NCBI GenBank assembly: GCA_036399715.1
Contig: DASWMO010000138.1
Span: forward strand, 1 to 58,434
Source: DASVSE01 sp036399715
Lineage (GTDB): Bacteria > Bacteroidota > Rhodothermia > Rhodothermales > Rubricoccaceae
DNA: 58,434 nucleotides
Direction: 5' to 3'
The notes below the pieces were generated by a model. It was not told the origin of the DNA and did no database searches. It saw only the letters and a program-made list of their open reading frames with translations. Numbering within the stretch: position 1 is the stretch's first letter; every line of letters begins with the position of its first letter. Of the stretch, positions 47,646 through 58,434 are shown piece by piece. Position numbers and translations under genes: made by a program.

Positions 47646-49004
47646 ATGAGCACCTCCCGCCCCGTGCAACCGACCGATGACGCGCCGATCACGATCCGCG
47701 ACATGGTCCGGATGAGCACGAGGCTCAGTGGACGCGAGCGCGCCGGCGTCGTTCACCGGATGATGGCGTCGCTGCGCGAGACGCGCACGGACGGCCTCCA
47801 GCAACGCGAGATCCTGAGCCCACCCGGCCGCACGGCGGTCGTCCGCGACCACCACGGCGACGTGCGGACGATGCTCATGTTCGGGGCCAACAACTACCTC
47901 GGCCTCGCGACGCATCCGGTCGTGATGGAGCGTGTTCGGGAGGCGGTGAGCACGCATGGCGCGGGCGTCGGCGGGCCGCCGCTGCTGAACGGCTACACGG
48001 GGCTGCACCGCGAACTCGAAGAGCGTCTCGCGGCCTACGAGCACCAGGAAGAGGCCCTGCTCTACGGCAGCGGCTACGCGGCCGGCCTTGGCGTGATGAG
48101 CGCGCTCCCGTCGCGCCGCGACGTGGTCTACTACGACGCGGATAATCACGCCTGCTTTCTCGATGGGATGAAGCTCGGCGGGGTCACTTCGCGGCCATTC
48201 CCGCACAACGATGTGTCCGCGCTCGATGCAGCCCTCGCCGCGCACCCCGCCGGCCCGGGTGATGCCATCGTCGCTATCGAGGGTGTGTACTCGATGGAGG
48301 GTGACCCCGCCCCGCTCGATCTCATCGTACCCGTCGCTAAGCGCCACGGCGCTGTCATCGTGCTGGACGACGCGCACGGGACGGGCGTCGCCGGGCCCGG
48401 CGGGCGCGGCTCGGCTGTGAAGTACGGCGTCGAGAAGGACATCGACGTCGTCGTGGGGACGTTCTCGAAGACGTTCGCCGTCTCGGGCGGCTTCGTCGCG
48501 TGCAGCCATGAGATCGCGACGTACCTGCGCTTTTTCTCGCGCAGCTACTTTTTCAGCGCCTCCCTCCCCCCGCCGACGCTCGCGGCCGTCCTCGCGGGCC
48601 TGGATATTCTGGAGTCTGAGCCCGATCGCCACACCGCGCTGATGCGCAATGCGGCGCAGCTCACACACGGCGTCCGCGCGCTCGGGCACATCGTCCCGCA
48701 GGACGACTCTGCCATTGTCGCGCTCAAGGTGCCGCTTGGCATGGACATTCGGGCCGCCGCCCACGCCTTTCACCGGCGCGGCCTGTTCGTCAACCACGTC
48801 GAGTACCCCGCCGTCGCGACGTCGGAGCAGCGCTTCCGCCTCAGCGTCTCCGCGGACCACACGGCGGCCGACATCCGCGAACTCATCGAGGGCGTCGGGG
48901 CGATCTGGGACGAGTTCGCGCCCGAGGGCCTCTCGTCGCCTGGCGGCGATGGCGCCTTCCCGGACGAGTTGCCCCCACTGGAGGCATTCGAGGGCGGGTT
49001 CTGA
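47646..49004 (+). CDS. Alpha-oxoamine synthase family PLP enzyme (serine palmitoyltransferase/AONS-like)
   Basis: A 452-residue fold-type I PLP enzyme. Family motifs are MLMFGANNYLGLATHPVV, PLLNGYTGLHRELEERLA, DADNHACFLDGMKLGG, VIVLDDAHGTGVAGPGG and the Lys region VVGTFSKTFAVSGGF (Lys275). The family decarboxylatively condenses an amino acid with an acyl-CoA: BioF (biotin), KBL, ALA synthase or serine palmitoyltransferase. The GTFSK-[TS]-F-A-[VS]-x-GG spelling and long N terminus (about 70 residues before the core) lean towards a serine palmitoyltransferase-like role in sphingolipid synthesis. BioF or a related enzyme is not excluded. No bio genes are nearby. Confidence 0.82.
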   Translation: MSTSRPVQPTDDAPITIRDMVRMSTRLSGRERAGVVHRMMASLRETRTDGLQQREILSPPGRTAVVRDHHGDVRTMLMFGANNYLGLATHPVVMERVREAVSTHGAGVGGPPLLNGYTGLHRELEERLAAYEHQEEALLYGSGYAAGLGVMSALPSRRDVVYYDADNHACFLDGMKLGGVTSRPFPHNDVSALDAALAAHPAGPGDAIVAIEGVYSMEGDPAPLDLIVPVAKRHGAVIVLDDAHGTGVAGPGGRGSAVKYGVEKDIDVVVGTFSKTFAVSGGFVACSHEIATYLRFFSRSYFFSASLPPPTLAAVLAGLDILESEPDRHTALMRNAAQLTHGVRALGHIVPQDDSAIVALKVPLGMDIRAAAHAFHRRGLFVNHVEYPAVATSEQRFRLSVSADHTAADIRELIEGVGAIWDEFAPEGLSSPGGDGAFPDELPPLEAFEGGF

Positions 49005-49017
49005 CAGCGGCGTTCGG

Positions 49018-50007
49018 TTACGCTATCTCGGACTGGATCTCGTAGGATGAGACGGTCGGGACACGGTCCGCCGATGTCTCGTCGCGAACCTCGTAGCGCA
49101 GCACGTCCTCCATCTCGGGCCGGACGATCATCTCGCCGAGCAGGCCGGCGAGAAACGACTGCGAGCCGAGCAGAAGGGCCGTTACGCCGAGCGTCAGCAG
49201 CGGGCGGTCGCCGATCGGCTCGCCGAAGAACAGCTTGGCGACGCTGAGGTAGAGCAGCACGCTGAAGCCGAACACGAACGAAACCGTCCCGAGGCCGCCG
49301 AAAAAGACCATCGGCCGCCGTGCGAAGCGCGTCAGAAAGACGACCGTGATCAGGTCCAGGAAGCCGCGGAGGTAGCGCTCGAGGCCGAACTTGGTCCGGC
49401 CGTACTTGCGCGCGTGGTGCTTCACGACCTGCTCCTCGATGCGGTCGTAGCCCTCCCACTTGGCCAGCAGCGGGATGTAGCGGTGCAACTCGCCGTAGAC
49501 GCGGACGCTCTTGACGACCTCGGCGCGGTACGCCTTGATGCCCGAGTTGAAGTCGTGCAGCGGGATGCCGGACATCCAGCGCGTGACGCCGTTGAAGAAG
49601 CGGCTCGGGATGGTCTTTTCGAGCGGGTCGTTGCGGGTCTGCTTCCAGCCCGAGATGAGGTCCGCCCCGGCGTCGAGTTTCGCCACCATGGCGGGCAGTT
49701 CGTCCGGATCGTCCTGCAGGTCCGCGTCGAGGGTCGCGACGCAGCGGCCCGCCGTTCGGGCGAAGCCGGCCGCGAGGGCGGCGCTCTTGCCGTAGTTGCG
49801 CCGGAAGCGGACGCCCCGGAATCGCCCGTCCTCGGCGTGTAACCGTTCGATGACGCTCCACGAGTCGTCGCGCGAGCCGTCGTCGACGAGCCAGACCTCG
49901 AAGTCGAGCTCGCCCGAGGCCATCGCCGCGCGGATGCGGTCGGCGAGTTCGGGCAGGCTCTCGGCCTCGTCATAGACGGGCACGACGATGGAGAGGTCGG
50001 GCGTCAC
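49018..50007 (-). CDS. Polyprenyl-phosphate-type glycosyltransferase, family GT2
   Basis: A 329-residue membrane glycosyltransferase. The start is set at the GTG at 50007 (M-T-P-D-L-S-I-V-V-P); a GTG at 50016 is also possible. The GT-A motifs are SIVVPVYDEAESL, WLVDDGSRDDSW and CVATLDADLQDDPDEL (D-x-D-type), then HDFNSGIKAYR. Two C-terminal helices (FFGGLGTVSFVFGFSVLLYL and LLTLGVTALLLGSQSFLAGLL) match the ArnC/DPM/GtrB arrangement. Such enzymes transfer a sugar from a nucleotide donor to undecaprenyl phosphate. It lies 170 bp downstream of gyrB on the same strand and nearly touches the converging oxoamine synthase gene (13 bp). Confidence 0.88.
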   Translation of the reverse strand: MTPDLSIVVPVYDEAESLPELADRIRAAMASGELDFEVWLVDDGSRDDSWSVIERLHAEDGRFRGVRFRRNYGKSAALAAGFARTAGRCVATLDADLQDDPDELPAMVAKLDAGADLISGWKQTRNDPLEKTIPSRFFNGVTRWMSGIPLHDFNSGIKAYRAEVVKSVRVYGELHRYIPLLAKWEGYDRIEEQVVKHHARKYGRTKFGLERYLRGFLDLITVVFLTRFARRPMVFFGGLGTVSFVFGFSVLLYLSVAKLFFGEPIGDRPLLTLGVTALLLGSQSFLAGLLGEMIVRPEMEDVLRYEVRDETSADRVPTVSSYEIQSEIA

Positions 50008-50177
50008 GGACGGCACGTTGCAGTGAACATGGAGAGGTCGAGCGTCACGGGCGCGGCGGGAGAGGGAGCGTTGCGGCACCGAACAGCCGGCTGGACAGCC
50101 AGGCGCGAGGGCTCCACAGTGAGAAGCGGGCTGCCGAAGCCGGGCGGTCTGCCTGCCCCGACGGCCTGTCTACGCCG

Positions 50178-52223
<2,046 letters not shown>

Positions 52224-52359
52224 CAAATCGGGGTCGGGGGTCGGGGCCAGTCGGACCGTGCAAACTACGGCCAGAGCGGCGTTTCGGGACCCCGATAGAA
52301 CGCCCGAGACGGCCGATTGTTGGCCCGAGAGATGACCCAGCCCCCGCCTCTCCAGACCC

Positions 52360-52830
52360 TTACTCAGCGGCCGCGAAGCGGTCCAACCACGTGGCGAGGT
52401 CGGCAGTGAGCACGGCTGCGCCGGGCGAGCGCTCGACGTCGGCCGTGGCGAGTGCCTCGGCGGCGAGAGCCAGGCGGCGGGCCTCCTCGACGGTCTCTGC
52501 CGCGACGGCCGGGTAGAGGCTCAGGAGCGCCTGGTGCGCGCGCCGCGCCTCGCGCGCCACGTCGTCCAGCACGAGGCGGCCCTCGAAGGCCTGCACGAGC
52601 GCCGCGGTCGGGTCTGCGGGCTCGGCTGTGGCGAGGCGGACGCGAAGGCGGACGAGCAGGACGGTGAGGCTGCGGACCGCCGCGGATAGGAGCGTGCCGG
52701 CCGGACCGGCATCCTGCTGCTCGGACGCGTCGAGGCCCGCGCGGCGGTCGGCGACCTGCCGCGCGGCGTGCGCCGCCGTGCGGGCAGCGGCCACGAGAGC
52801 GAGCGCGTGGAAAGCCTGGGAGGCGATCAT
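52360..52830 (-). CDS. Hypothetical helical protein, 156 aa
   Basis: A 156-residue, Ala/Leu/Arg-rich soluble protein (MIASQAFHALALVAAARTAAHAARQVADRR...). It appears almost wholly alpha-helical, with regularly spaced Leu and Ala suggesting a helical bundle or coiled coil. There is no signal peptide, and hydrophobic runs are short. No family is recognised. It sits upstream of gyrB in the same orientation with a 136-bp gap and downstream of the CBS-ACT gene by 61 bp. Ala-rich composition could also arise from shadow translation in this G+C-rich genome, but no better gene overlaps it. Confidence 0.55.
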   Translation of the reverse strand: MIASQAFHALALVAAARTAAHAARQVADRRAGLDASEQQDAGPAGTLLSAAVRSLTVLLVRLRVRLATAEPADPTAALVQAFEGRLVLDDVAREARRAHQALLSLYPAVAAETVEEARRLALAAEALATADVERSPGAAVLTADLATWLDRFAAAE

Positions 52831-52891
52831 GGACAGTGTGGGGGACGGGACGTACGGAACGCGGCGGCCGCCTCCGCCCGTACGCCGGCCG

Positions 52892-53545
52892 TCAGACCTC
52901 CAGGTAGCGCAGGAAGGCCGCGGCGCGGTCCTCCAGGTCGTCCTGCTGCTCGTCGAAGACCGCCGTGACGCGGTAGTCGTAGTGCTCCATGATGTGCCGG
53001 ACGCGCGACGTGTCGCTGACGTTCAGCTTGAGCGTTACGCGGACGCGCCCCGCGCCGGGGTCGTCCTCGGTGGACACGGACAGGATGCGGACGCCGTTCT
53101 GCTCGATGAGTTGTGCGACCTGCCCAAGCGAGAAGTCGCGGCGGTCGGCGTCGAGGACGACGATGGCGCCGGGCTCCTCGGTCGCGAGCATGTGGGCGAG
53201 CTGCGCGAACACGTCCTGGCGGACGGTCAGGCCGACATACTGACCTGTGGCGTCGGTGACGGGCAGCACGCTCAGCGCGTGCGTCCGCATGAGGTGCGCC
53301 GCGTCGAAGACGTGCGTCTCGGGGAGCGCCGAGATGGGCGGGCCGCCGGCGAGCGTACCGACGAGCGTTTCCGGGTCGGCGTGCATCCGCAACGCGGTGT
53401 CGCTCACGAGCGCGTCTAGCGCGCCGCCGAGCGAGACGACGGGGAGGTGCGAGACGTGTTCGTCCGCGAGGTGCTCGAGCGCATCCGCGACGGTGTCGTC
53501 CGTCGAGAGCGGCTCGATCGGGGCGAGAAGCGTGGCAATCGTCAT
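52892..53545 (-). CDS. CBS-pair and ACT domain protein (AcuB-like)
   Basis: A 217-residue regulatory-type protein. Two CBS domains span about residues 1-55 (DTVADALEHLADEHVSHLPVVSLGG) and 70-125 (TLAGGPPISALPETHVFDAAHLMRTHALSVLPVTDATGQYVGLTVRQDVF). An ACT-like domain of about 75 residues follows (IVVLDADRRDFSLGQVAQLIEQNGVRILSVSTED). CBS pairs usually bind adenosine nucleotides and ACT domains bind amino acids, so it likely senses metabolites, but its target is unknown. AcuB proteins share this layout. I chose the ATG at 53545 (MTIATLLAPIEPLS). Confidence 0.85.
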   Translation of the reverse strand: MTIATLLAPIEPLSTDDTVADALEHLADEHVSHLPVVSLGGALDALVSDTALRMHADPETLVGTLAGGPPISALPETHVFDAAHLMRTHALSVLPVTDATGQYVGLTVRQDVFAQLAHMLATEEPGAIVVLDADRRDFSLGQVAQLIEQNGVRILSVSTEDDPGAGRVRVTLKLNVSDTSRVRHIMEHYDYRVTAVFDEQQDDLEDRAAAFLRYLEV

Positions 53546-53720
53546 GGCTCGGGGGGACGACCGGGTGAGGCCGAAGCTAGCGGCGTCGTCGAATGGTAGA
53601 CGGGCAAACAGCGTTCCATCGTGCACCGCCGGGGCGCGCGATTGGACCGTTCAGCCGCCCACGCGGCCGTTCAACCCAAACGCCGATCGGGGCGCGGCGT
53701 CAGTGCTCCGGATCGGCCTC

Positions 53721-55259
53721 CTAGACGGTCTCGGGGGCCGACTCCTGAGCGGCGTCGGCGCCGTCGCCGGAGGGCTCTGTCGCCGGGTCCGGTTCGACCC
53801 AGCGAAGCGCGTCGAAGCGCCCGAGCATGCGGTCGAGGTCGGGCGCGTTCTTGGCCGATGCGCGGTAGCGCACGCGGAAAACCGGGAGCACCGGTGCCGC
53901 GTCGTCAAAGGCGTCTGTGGCGAGCCCGGAGTCTTCGGCGAGGACCTCGGCGACCGAGTGCAGGTACGCCCGCGACTTGGCCTCGGACATCGGCAGCAGC
54001 GCCGTGTGGTCCGAGTAGTCCGCCTCGACGAGCCCGAGCGTGGTCTCGCGGAGCCGGTCGAGCCCGATGCCGCGCGCGGCCGAGATGAAGACCGCCGGCT
54101 GACCGGCCGCCGCCGCCTCGGCCGTGAGCGCCTCGATGACGCCCGGGTCGTCGAGCGCGTCGACCTTGTTGTAGACCATCAGCGTCGGCTTGTCCGAGGC
54201 GCCGAGTTCCGCGAGCGTCTCGCGGACGACCGCGACGTGGTCCTCGAACGCCCGGTGCGTGATGTCGACGACATGCAGCAGGACATCCGCCTCGCGGACC
54301 TCGTCGAGCGTGCTCTTGAAGCTCTCGACGAGCGCGTGGGGCAGCTTGCGGATAAAGCCGACTGTGTCGGCGAGCAGGACGGGCTTGTTCGGCGCGAGCG
54401 CAATCTGGCGCGTCGTCGCGTCGAGCGTCGCGAAGAGGCGGTCCTCGGCGAGCACGCCCGCGTCGGACATCGTGTTCATGAGCGTGCTCTTGCCGGCGTT
54501 GGTGTACCCGACGAGCGCGACGCGCGTCTGGTCCGTGCGGCTCTTCCGCTGGGTCGTCCGCTGCTGGTCCACCTTCTGGAGGTGCTCCTTGAGGACCGAG
54601 ATCCGCTTGCCGATCATGCGGCGGTCCGTCTCGATCTGCGTCTCGCCCGGCCCGCGCATGCCGATGCCGCCCTTCTGGCGCTCGAGGTGGGTCCACGCGC
54701 GCGTGAGGCGGCTCCGGAGGTATTCGAGCTGGGCGAGCTCGACCTGCGCGCGCGCCTGGCTGGAGCGCGCCCGGCGGGCGAAGATGTCCAGGATGAGGCC
54801 CGAGCGGTCGACGATCTTGAGGTTGATCTTCTCGACCTGCAGCTCCTTGTTGAGGTTGCGAGTCTGGACGGTCGTGAGGTCGTCGTTGACGACGATGAGG
54901 TCCGCGCCGTACTTCTCGACGGCGGCCGCGATCTCCTTCACCTTCCCCGAGCCGACATAGGTCGAGGACTGGATGCGCGGCAGGTTCTGCACGACGCGAC
55001 CGACGACGTCGGCGCCGGCCGTGTCGGTCAGGAGCGCGAGCTCGTCGAGCGATTCGAGAAAGTCGGCCTCAGGCTGGTCGGGCGTGTGGACGCCCACGAT
55101 GAGGGCGATTTCGCGGCGGCCGGCATTCGTTTCGTTCAAGCGGTTGAGCGGAGTTGGGAGTGTAGGGTAAACGCCCGAGCGGTGGCGCTGTTGCACCGTC
55201 GCGGCGCCCCGGGCGTTCACCGAGCCGGTAGACGGGACTTGCCCGAGGCGTCCCGTCAC
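53721..55259 (-). CDS. hflX: Ribosome-associated GTPase HflX
   Basis: A 512-residue GTPase. The start is placed at the GTG at 55259, which overlaps the preceding stop as GTGA. The N-terminal HflX domain includes GADVVGRVVQNLPRIQSSTYVGSGKV and VKEIAAAVEKYGADLIVVNDDL, and ARSSQARAQVELAQLEYLRSRL lies in the linker. The G domain has VALVGYTNAGKSTLMNTMS (G1), LLADTVGFI (G3) and MVYNKVDAL (G4). HflX binds the ribosome and rescues stalled or heat-damaged subunits. The first 45 residues are poorly conserved, so a later start is possible. The acidic C-terminal tail is longer than usual. Confidence 0.93.
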   Translation of the reverse strand: MTGRLGQVPSTGSVNARGAATVQQRHRSGVYPTLPTPLNRLNETNAGRREIALIVGVHTPDQPEADFLESLDELALLTDTAGADVVGRVVQNLPRIQSSTYVGSGKVKEIAAAVEKYGADLIVVNDDLTTVQTRNLNKELQVEKINLKIVDRSGLILDIFARRARSSQARAQVELAQLEYLRSRLTRAWTHLERQKGGIGMRGPGETQIETDRRMIGKRISVLKEHLQKVDQQRTTQRKSRTDQTRVALVGYTNAGKSTLMNTMSDAGVLAEDRLFATLDATTRQIALAPNKPVLLADTVGFIRKLPHALVESFKSTLDEVREADVLLHVVDITHRAFEDHVAVVRETLAELGASDKPTLMVYNKVDALDDPGVIEALTAEAAAAGQPAVFISAARGIGLDRLRETTLGLVEADYSDHTALLPMSEAKSRAYLHSVAEVLAEDSGLATDAFDDAAPVLPVFRVRYRASAKNAPDLDRMLGRFDALRWVEPDPATEPSGDGADAAQESAPETV

Positions 55260-57328
55260 ACCTCGGCGGTGCGCCGCCGCGAGGCGACGGCCGTCTCGGC
55301 GACGAGCGCGACGAGCGCGAGCGCGAGCGCCCACGTCCACAGCGGCGTCCCCGTGCCGGAAGCGGCCGCCAGCCCCGCCCCGCCGCGGCCGTCGACGAGC
55401 CGCACGGGCCGGCCGGTGAGGGCTTCGAGGCGCCGCGCTGCCTCGGATGGCTCCAGCAGCGCCGGGTCAGACTCGCGGGCGGCTTCGTTGACAGCGACAG
55501 TCCGGAGCAGGCGCTCGCCCTGCATCACGCGGTACAGGCCCGTCTCGGTCGCTGCGTCGAGGCTCAGCACGACGCCTCCGGCGACCGCCCGCTGCTCGGC
55601 TGCGACGGCGCGTCCCCCCGGCCCGACGAGGCGGAGCGCGCCGGCCGCTGCGGTCTCGACGCGGACCGACCGCACGTCGTCGGGCGAGGCGGCGTCGCCG
55701 AGCGACGTCCCGGACGCGAGGTAGGCAATCGACCGCACGACGAGTGGCACGAAGAGGCTGCGCTCCGTCAGGTCACTCCACGCCGGGTCTGCAGCGACGC
55801 CGAACAGGAGCGTCCGGCCCGCGCCGCGGCGGATCTCGTGGAGCAGCGGCGGCCCGGCCGAAAGCTGCATCACCGTCCGCTCGTCGCCCCGCCCGGGCGT
55901 GTAGCGCGCGGCGAACCGCACGTCCGGGCTCTCGACCGTCGGCGTGGGGGTGTCGAAGAGGCCAGCGAAAATCGGGTGGCGGAGATCAGTCGAGGCGAGG
56001 CCACCGATGGGCGGGCCTCCGCGCGCGCCGACGGTCCCGGCGATGCGCCCGCCACCGAGCGCGGCGAGGGCCGGGTTGAGCGCCTCGGGCGCGTCGCCGG
56101 GGAAGGCGAGCACGCCGCCGCCACGCGCGGCGAACGCTGCGAGGCGCGCTGCGGCGGGCTGCGAGACGGCCGTCGGGCCGACGAGAATGACGACGTCCGT
56201 CCGGCTCAGATCCGCCCCGCCGAGCGCGCCTTCGGCGGTCTCCGTCAGGGCCAGCCCGCCCGACTCGGCGGCGACGCCGAGCGCGAGCAGCAGGCGGTCC
56301 GCCCGGGCGCCGTCGCCGCGGACGACGAGGACGCGCGGCGGCGGCGGGACGTGGAGGGCGAACGCCCGGGAGTCGTCCCACGCGGCGCCCTCGCCTGGCG
56401 CGATCCGGACCTCGCCGCCGGACCAGCCGCGGGCGCGCGGCGTGGCCGTGAACACGACCGTCGCCGGGCGCCCGGGGACGACCTCCACCGACGCCTCGGC
56501 GACGCGCTCGCCGCCGAGTGTGAGCGTCGCCGCGACGCGCCCCGCGCGCCCGCCGAAACGCGCGACGGTCGCCTCGATGCGGACCGGCTGGCCCGGCGCG
56601 ACGATCGCGCTCGCGACGCGAACGCCCGTCACGGCCGTGTTCGGCGCGGCCTGCGCCGCGAGCGGCAGGAGCACGAGCGACACGTCCGGAGGCAGATCGA
56701 CGCGCGCCGAGTCCGTAAACGTGGACGCTTGGAGGTCACTCACGACGACGATCTCGCGCCGCGGGTGGACGGCCGCGGCGAGCCCGCTCCCGGCCCGTGC
56801 GATGGCGGCGGTCAGCGACGACGCACGCGGGGCGGCCTGGAGCGCTGCAATGGCGTCGAGGGCGGGGCCAGACGACGTGAATGGAATCGGCCGCACGTCC
56901 GGCGGCGCGGCGGTCGGGACGACCGTGCGCTCGTCGCCGGGCCCGGTCGCCTCGATGGCTGCCTCGGCGATGCGCCGGGCCTGGTCCAGCAGGGCACCGT
57001 CGGCGTCGCGGAGCGTCATCGAGCGGCTGTTATCGACCACGACGGCGAGGCTGCGCGCGCCGCGGTCGGCGAAGAGGCCACCGGCGTCGGCCGTCCGCGT
57101 CGGGCGGGCGAAGGCGAGCGCGAGGAGTGCGACCGCTGCGACGCGGAGCGCGAGCAGCAGCCACTGCCGCAGGCGCATCCGCCGCACGGCCGTCGCCTCG
57201 ACGGCCCGCAGGAAGCGGAGCGTCGGGAGGTCCACGCGGCGCGGGCGCCGGAAGTGGAACAGGTGGACCACGACCGGGATCGCGACCGCGGCGAGGCCTG
57301 CGAGCAGGAGCGGGTTGAGAAACGTCAT
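55256..57328 (-). CDS. BatA-domain/von Willebrand type A membrane protein
   Basis: A 690-residue protein. The N-terminal BatA signature is MTFLNPLLLAGLAAVAIPVVVHLFHFRRPRRVDLPTLRFL, followed by a second helix, LLLALRVAAVALLALAFARP. This is the double-transmembrane region of Bacteroidetes aerotolerance-related proteins. A vWA-like domain with a partial MIDAS DNSRSM (99-104) follows, then beta-rich repeats. A DUF4159/glutamine-amidotransferase-like segment is suggested by LFGVAADPAWSDLTERSLFVPLV. A C-terminal helix (LWTWALALALVALVAETAVA) ends it. Such proteins work with MoxR ATPases in envelope stress, which are not in this window. It is coupled to hflX through GTGA. Confidence 0.87.
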   Translation of the reverse strand: MTFLNPLLLAGLAAVAIPVVVHLFHFRRPRRVDLPTLRFLRAVEATAVRRMRLRQWLLLALRVAAVALLALAFARPTRTADAGGLFADRGARSLAVVVDNSRSMTLRDADGALLDQARRIAEAAIEATGPGDERTVVPTAAPPDVRPIPFTSSGPALDAIAALQAAPRASSLTAAIARAGSGLAAAVHPRREIVVVSDLQASTFTDSARVDLPPDVSLVLLPLAAQAAPNTAVTGVRVASAIVAPGQPVRIEATVARFGGRAGRVAATLTLGGERVAEASVEVVPGRPATVVFTATPRARGWSGGEVRIAPGEGAAWDDSRAFALHVPPPPRVLVVRGDGARADRLLLALGVAAESGGLALTETAEGALGGADLSRTDVVILVGPTAVSQPAAARLAAFAARGGGVLAFPGDAPEALNPALAALGGGRIAGTVGARGGPPIGGLASTDLRHPIFAGLFDTPTPTVESPDVRFAARYTPGRGDERTVMQLSAGPPLLHEIRRGAGRTLLFGVAADPAWSDLTERSLFVPLVVRSIAYLASGTSLGDAASPDDVRSVRVETAAAGALRLVGPGGRAVAAEQRAVAGGVVLSLDAATETGLYRVMQGERLLRTVAVNEAARESDPALLEPSEAARRLEALTGRPVRLVDGRGGAGLAAASGTGTPLWTWALALALVALVAETAVASRRRTAEV

Positions 57329-57492
57329 AGCGAAAGGGTACGGACCGCAACTGAGCGTGTGTGCTTCTGTGATTTTCTCTTCCTCCGCACATTATCATCT
57401 TGAACGCTTCTAGATTGGGCCCGATTGCGGAAGCATTCTGCTTCTGCTGTACCGCTGTCCGCCGCGCCGGTGGGCCGCCATCCATCTCTCCC

Positions 57493-58434
57493 ATGCAACG
57501 GTTGCTTCTTCTCGCGATGGCCCTGGTGCTCTGCACCGGCCCGTCGTTCGCTCAGTCGTCCGAGCTAGCCCCGCCGTACACCGGGCCGGGCATCAAGCTC
57601 GCCCCCGGCGTCAGCGCCCCGCTCGGGGATGCGCAGAGTCTCGCACTCCTCTACGACAACGGCACCATCGTGACCGGCGTCGGCAATGGTGCCGGCGGTG
57701 CCAACACCAGCGCGCTCCAGAGCGCGAGCGGCCAGACCAGCTATGGCGCTGGTCACAACAACGCCGCCGCGGTGTTCGTCGCCGACGACTTCACTGTCCC
57801 GGCGGGCGGCTGGACAATCACTGACTTTGACTTTTTCTCCTACCAGACCGGTGGCAACGCCACGACGACGACCATCACAGGCGTCTTCGTTCAGATCTGG
57901 AACGGCCCGCCGGGCGTCGCCGGCAGCACGGTCATCTTCGGCGACCGAACCACCAACCGCCTCGCGTCGAGCACGTTCGCAAACATCTACCGGATCCTCG
58001 ACACGGACCCGCCGGCGACGACCACCAACCGCCCCGTCTGGCGCAACAAGGCGACGGTCAACACGACGCTCCCGGCCGGGACGTACTGGGTCGAGTGGAG
58101 CTCGACGGGTTCGCTCGCCTCGGGCCCCTGGGTCCCGCCGCTGACGGCGGTCGGCACGCCGCCGGCAGGCAACGCGCGCCAGGAGATCAGCGGAGCCTAT
58201 GCCCCGCTCCTCGACGGCACGACGCCGCTCGACCTCCCGTTCATCGTCAACGGCACGGCGGGCACGCCGACGGGCCCGCAGCTGAGCGCGACGCCGTCGT
58301 CGGTCGCGTTCGGCCAGGTCGCCGTCGGCACGACGAGCACGCCGCGGACGGTGACGCTGACCAACAACGGCACCGCCGCGACGACGATCACGTCGATCAC
58401 GGGCTCGGGCGCACCGTTCACGGTCAACACCACC
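57493..58434 (+). CDS. Exported surface protein with ASH/SPD-2-like repeat domain (3' end cut by window)
   Basis: An open frame of 314 codons runs from the ATG at 57493 to the window edge. It has a signal peptide (MQRLLLLAMALVLCTGPSFAQ). A beta-rich N-terminal module of about 245 residues, rich in Thr/Asn/Gly, then gives way at about residue 262 to an Ig-like ASH/Hydin-type unit (LSATPSSVAFGQVAVGTTST, then VTLTNNGTAATTITSITGSG). That unit is common in large secreted proteins of Rhodothermota and Bacteroidetes. More such repeats and a C-terminal sorting domain probably lie beyond the edge. Codon usage is somewhat less extreme near the 5' end, and the 5' region at 57340-57420 is locally A+T-rich, likely a promoter. 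Confidence 0.7.
   Translation, partial: MQRLLLLAMALVLCTGPSFAQSSELAPPYTGPGIKLAPGVSAPLGDAQSLALLYDNGTIVTGVGNGAGGANTSALQSASGQTSYGAGHNNAAAVFVADDFTVPAGGWTITDFDFFSYQTGGNATTTTITGVFVQIWNGPPGVAGSTVIFGDRTTNRLASSTFANIYRILDTDPPATTTNRPVWRNKATVNTTLPAGTYWVEWSSTGSLASGPWVPPLTAVGTPPAGNARQEISGAYAPLLDGTTPLDLPFIVNGTAGTPTGPQLSATPSSVAFGQVAVGTTSTPRTVTLTNNGTAATTITSITGSGAPFTVNTT

Overview
The window is about 58 kb of very high G+C, gene-dense bacterial chromosome. Several features point to the Rhodothermota (Rubricoccaceae/Salinibacter-like relatives of Bacteroidetes). These are exported proteins of the kind carried by type IX secretion, a PorV-like outer membrane protein, BatA-type and DUF4159 proteins, start sites without an obvious Shine-Dalgarno sequence, and the core order yceD-rpmF-plsX-fabH-fabD-fabG. 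The assignment rests on gene content and style only, not on a database match. No rRNA, tRNA, CRISPR array, insertion sequence or prophage was seen.

Layout. 1-5 kb, minus strand: an exported protein cut by the window edge, a LysM/RlpA protein coupled to a TPR protein, a TPM-LemA pair and dodecin. 4.9-10.5 kb: a small lipoprotein and methyltransferase, a ChaN-like protein coupled to a DEAD-box helicase, and a YgiB-like lipoprotein followed by a YgiC-like ATP-grasp ligase. A 21-bp minisatellite separates these from a hypothetical membrane protein and an erythromycin esterase-like protein. 12.8-17.7 kb, minus: the fatty-acid/phospholipid initiation cluster. 18.2-21.7 kb, plus: dnaA, dnaN and a small hydrolase. 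21.7-24.2 kb, minus: an ECF sigma factor with a SnoaL-like tail followed by DoxX-like, VOC and RibD/DHFR-fold genes. 24.3-28.2 kb, plus: a DNA-repair set (Nei/Fpg glycosylase, ATP-dependent DNA ligase, DHH phosphoesterase). 28.2-35.1 kb, minus: a hypothetical membrane protein, CtpA-type protease, TatC, a phosphoribosyltransferase, GlyA and two exported or membrane proteins. 35.2-38.8 kb, plus: DUF1028 protein, a small hypothetical, GNAT, a 51-aa membrane protein and Pgi. 39.3-45.1 kb: ComEC, then divergent NusB, a phosphatase, an exported protein and YchF. 45.1-58.4 kb: glycosyltransferases, a PorV-like protein, an alpha-oxoamine synthase, GyrB, a CBS-ACT protein, HflX, a BatA-type protein and a second exported protein cut by the window edge.

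The most striking non-coding element is 38.78-39.33 kb, between pgi and comEC. It holds about ten DnaA-box-like 9-mers, an inverted pair of boxes and an A+T-rich tract directly beside a box. That tract reads CTA CTA CTA on the plus strand, matching the box plus DnaA-trio layout of bacterial unwinding elements. The region upstream of dnaA has only two or three boxes, so the chromosomal origin may lie about 20 kb from dnaA. Other items to check are the repair operon, the minisatellite with an adjacent duplication of a gene end, a membrane protein with no canonical start codon, and a recurrent CGATG start context.
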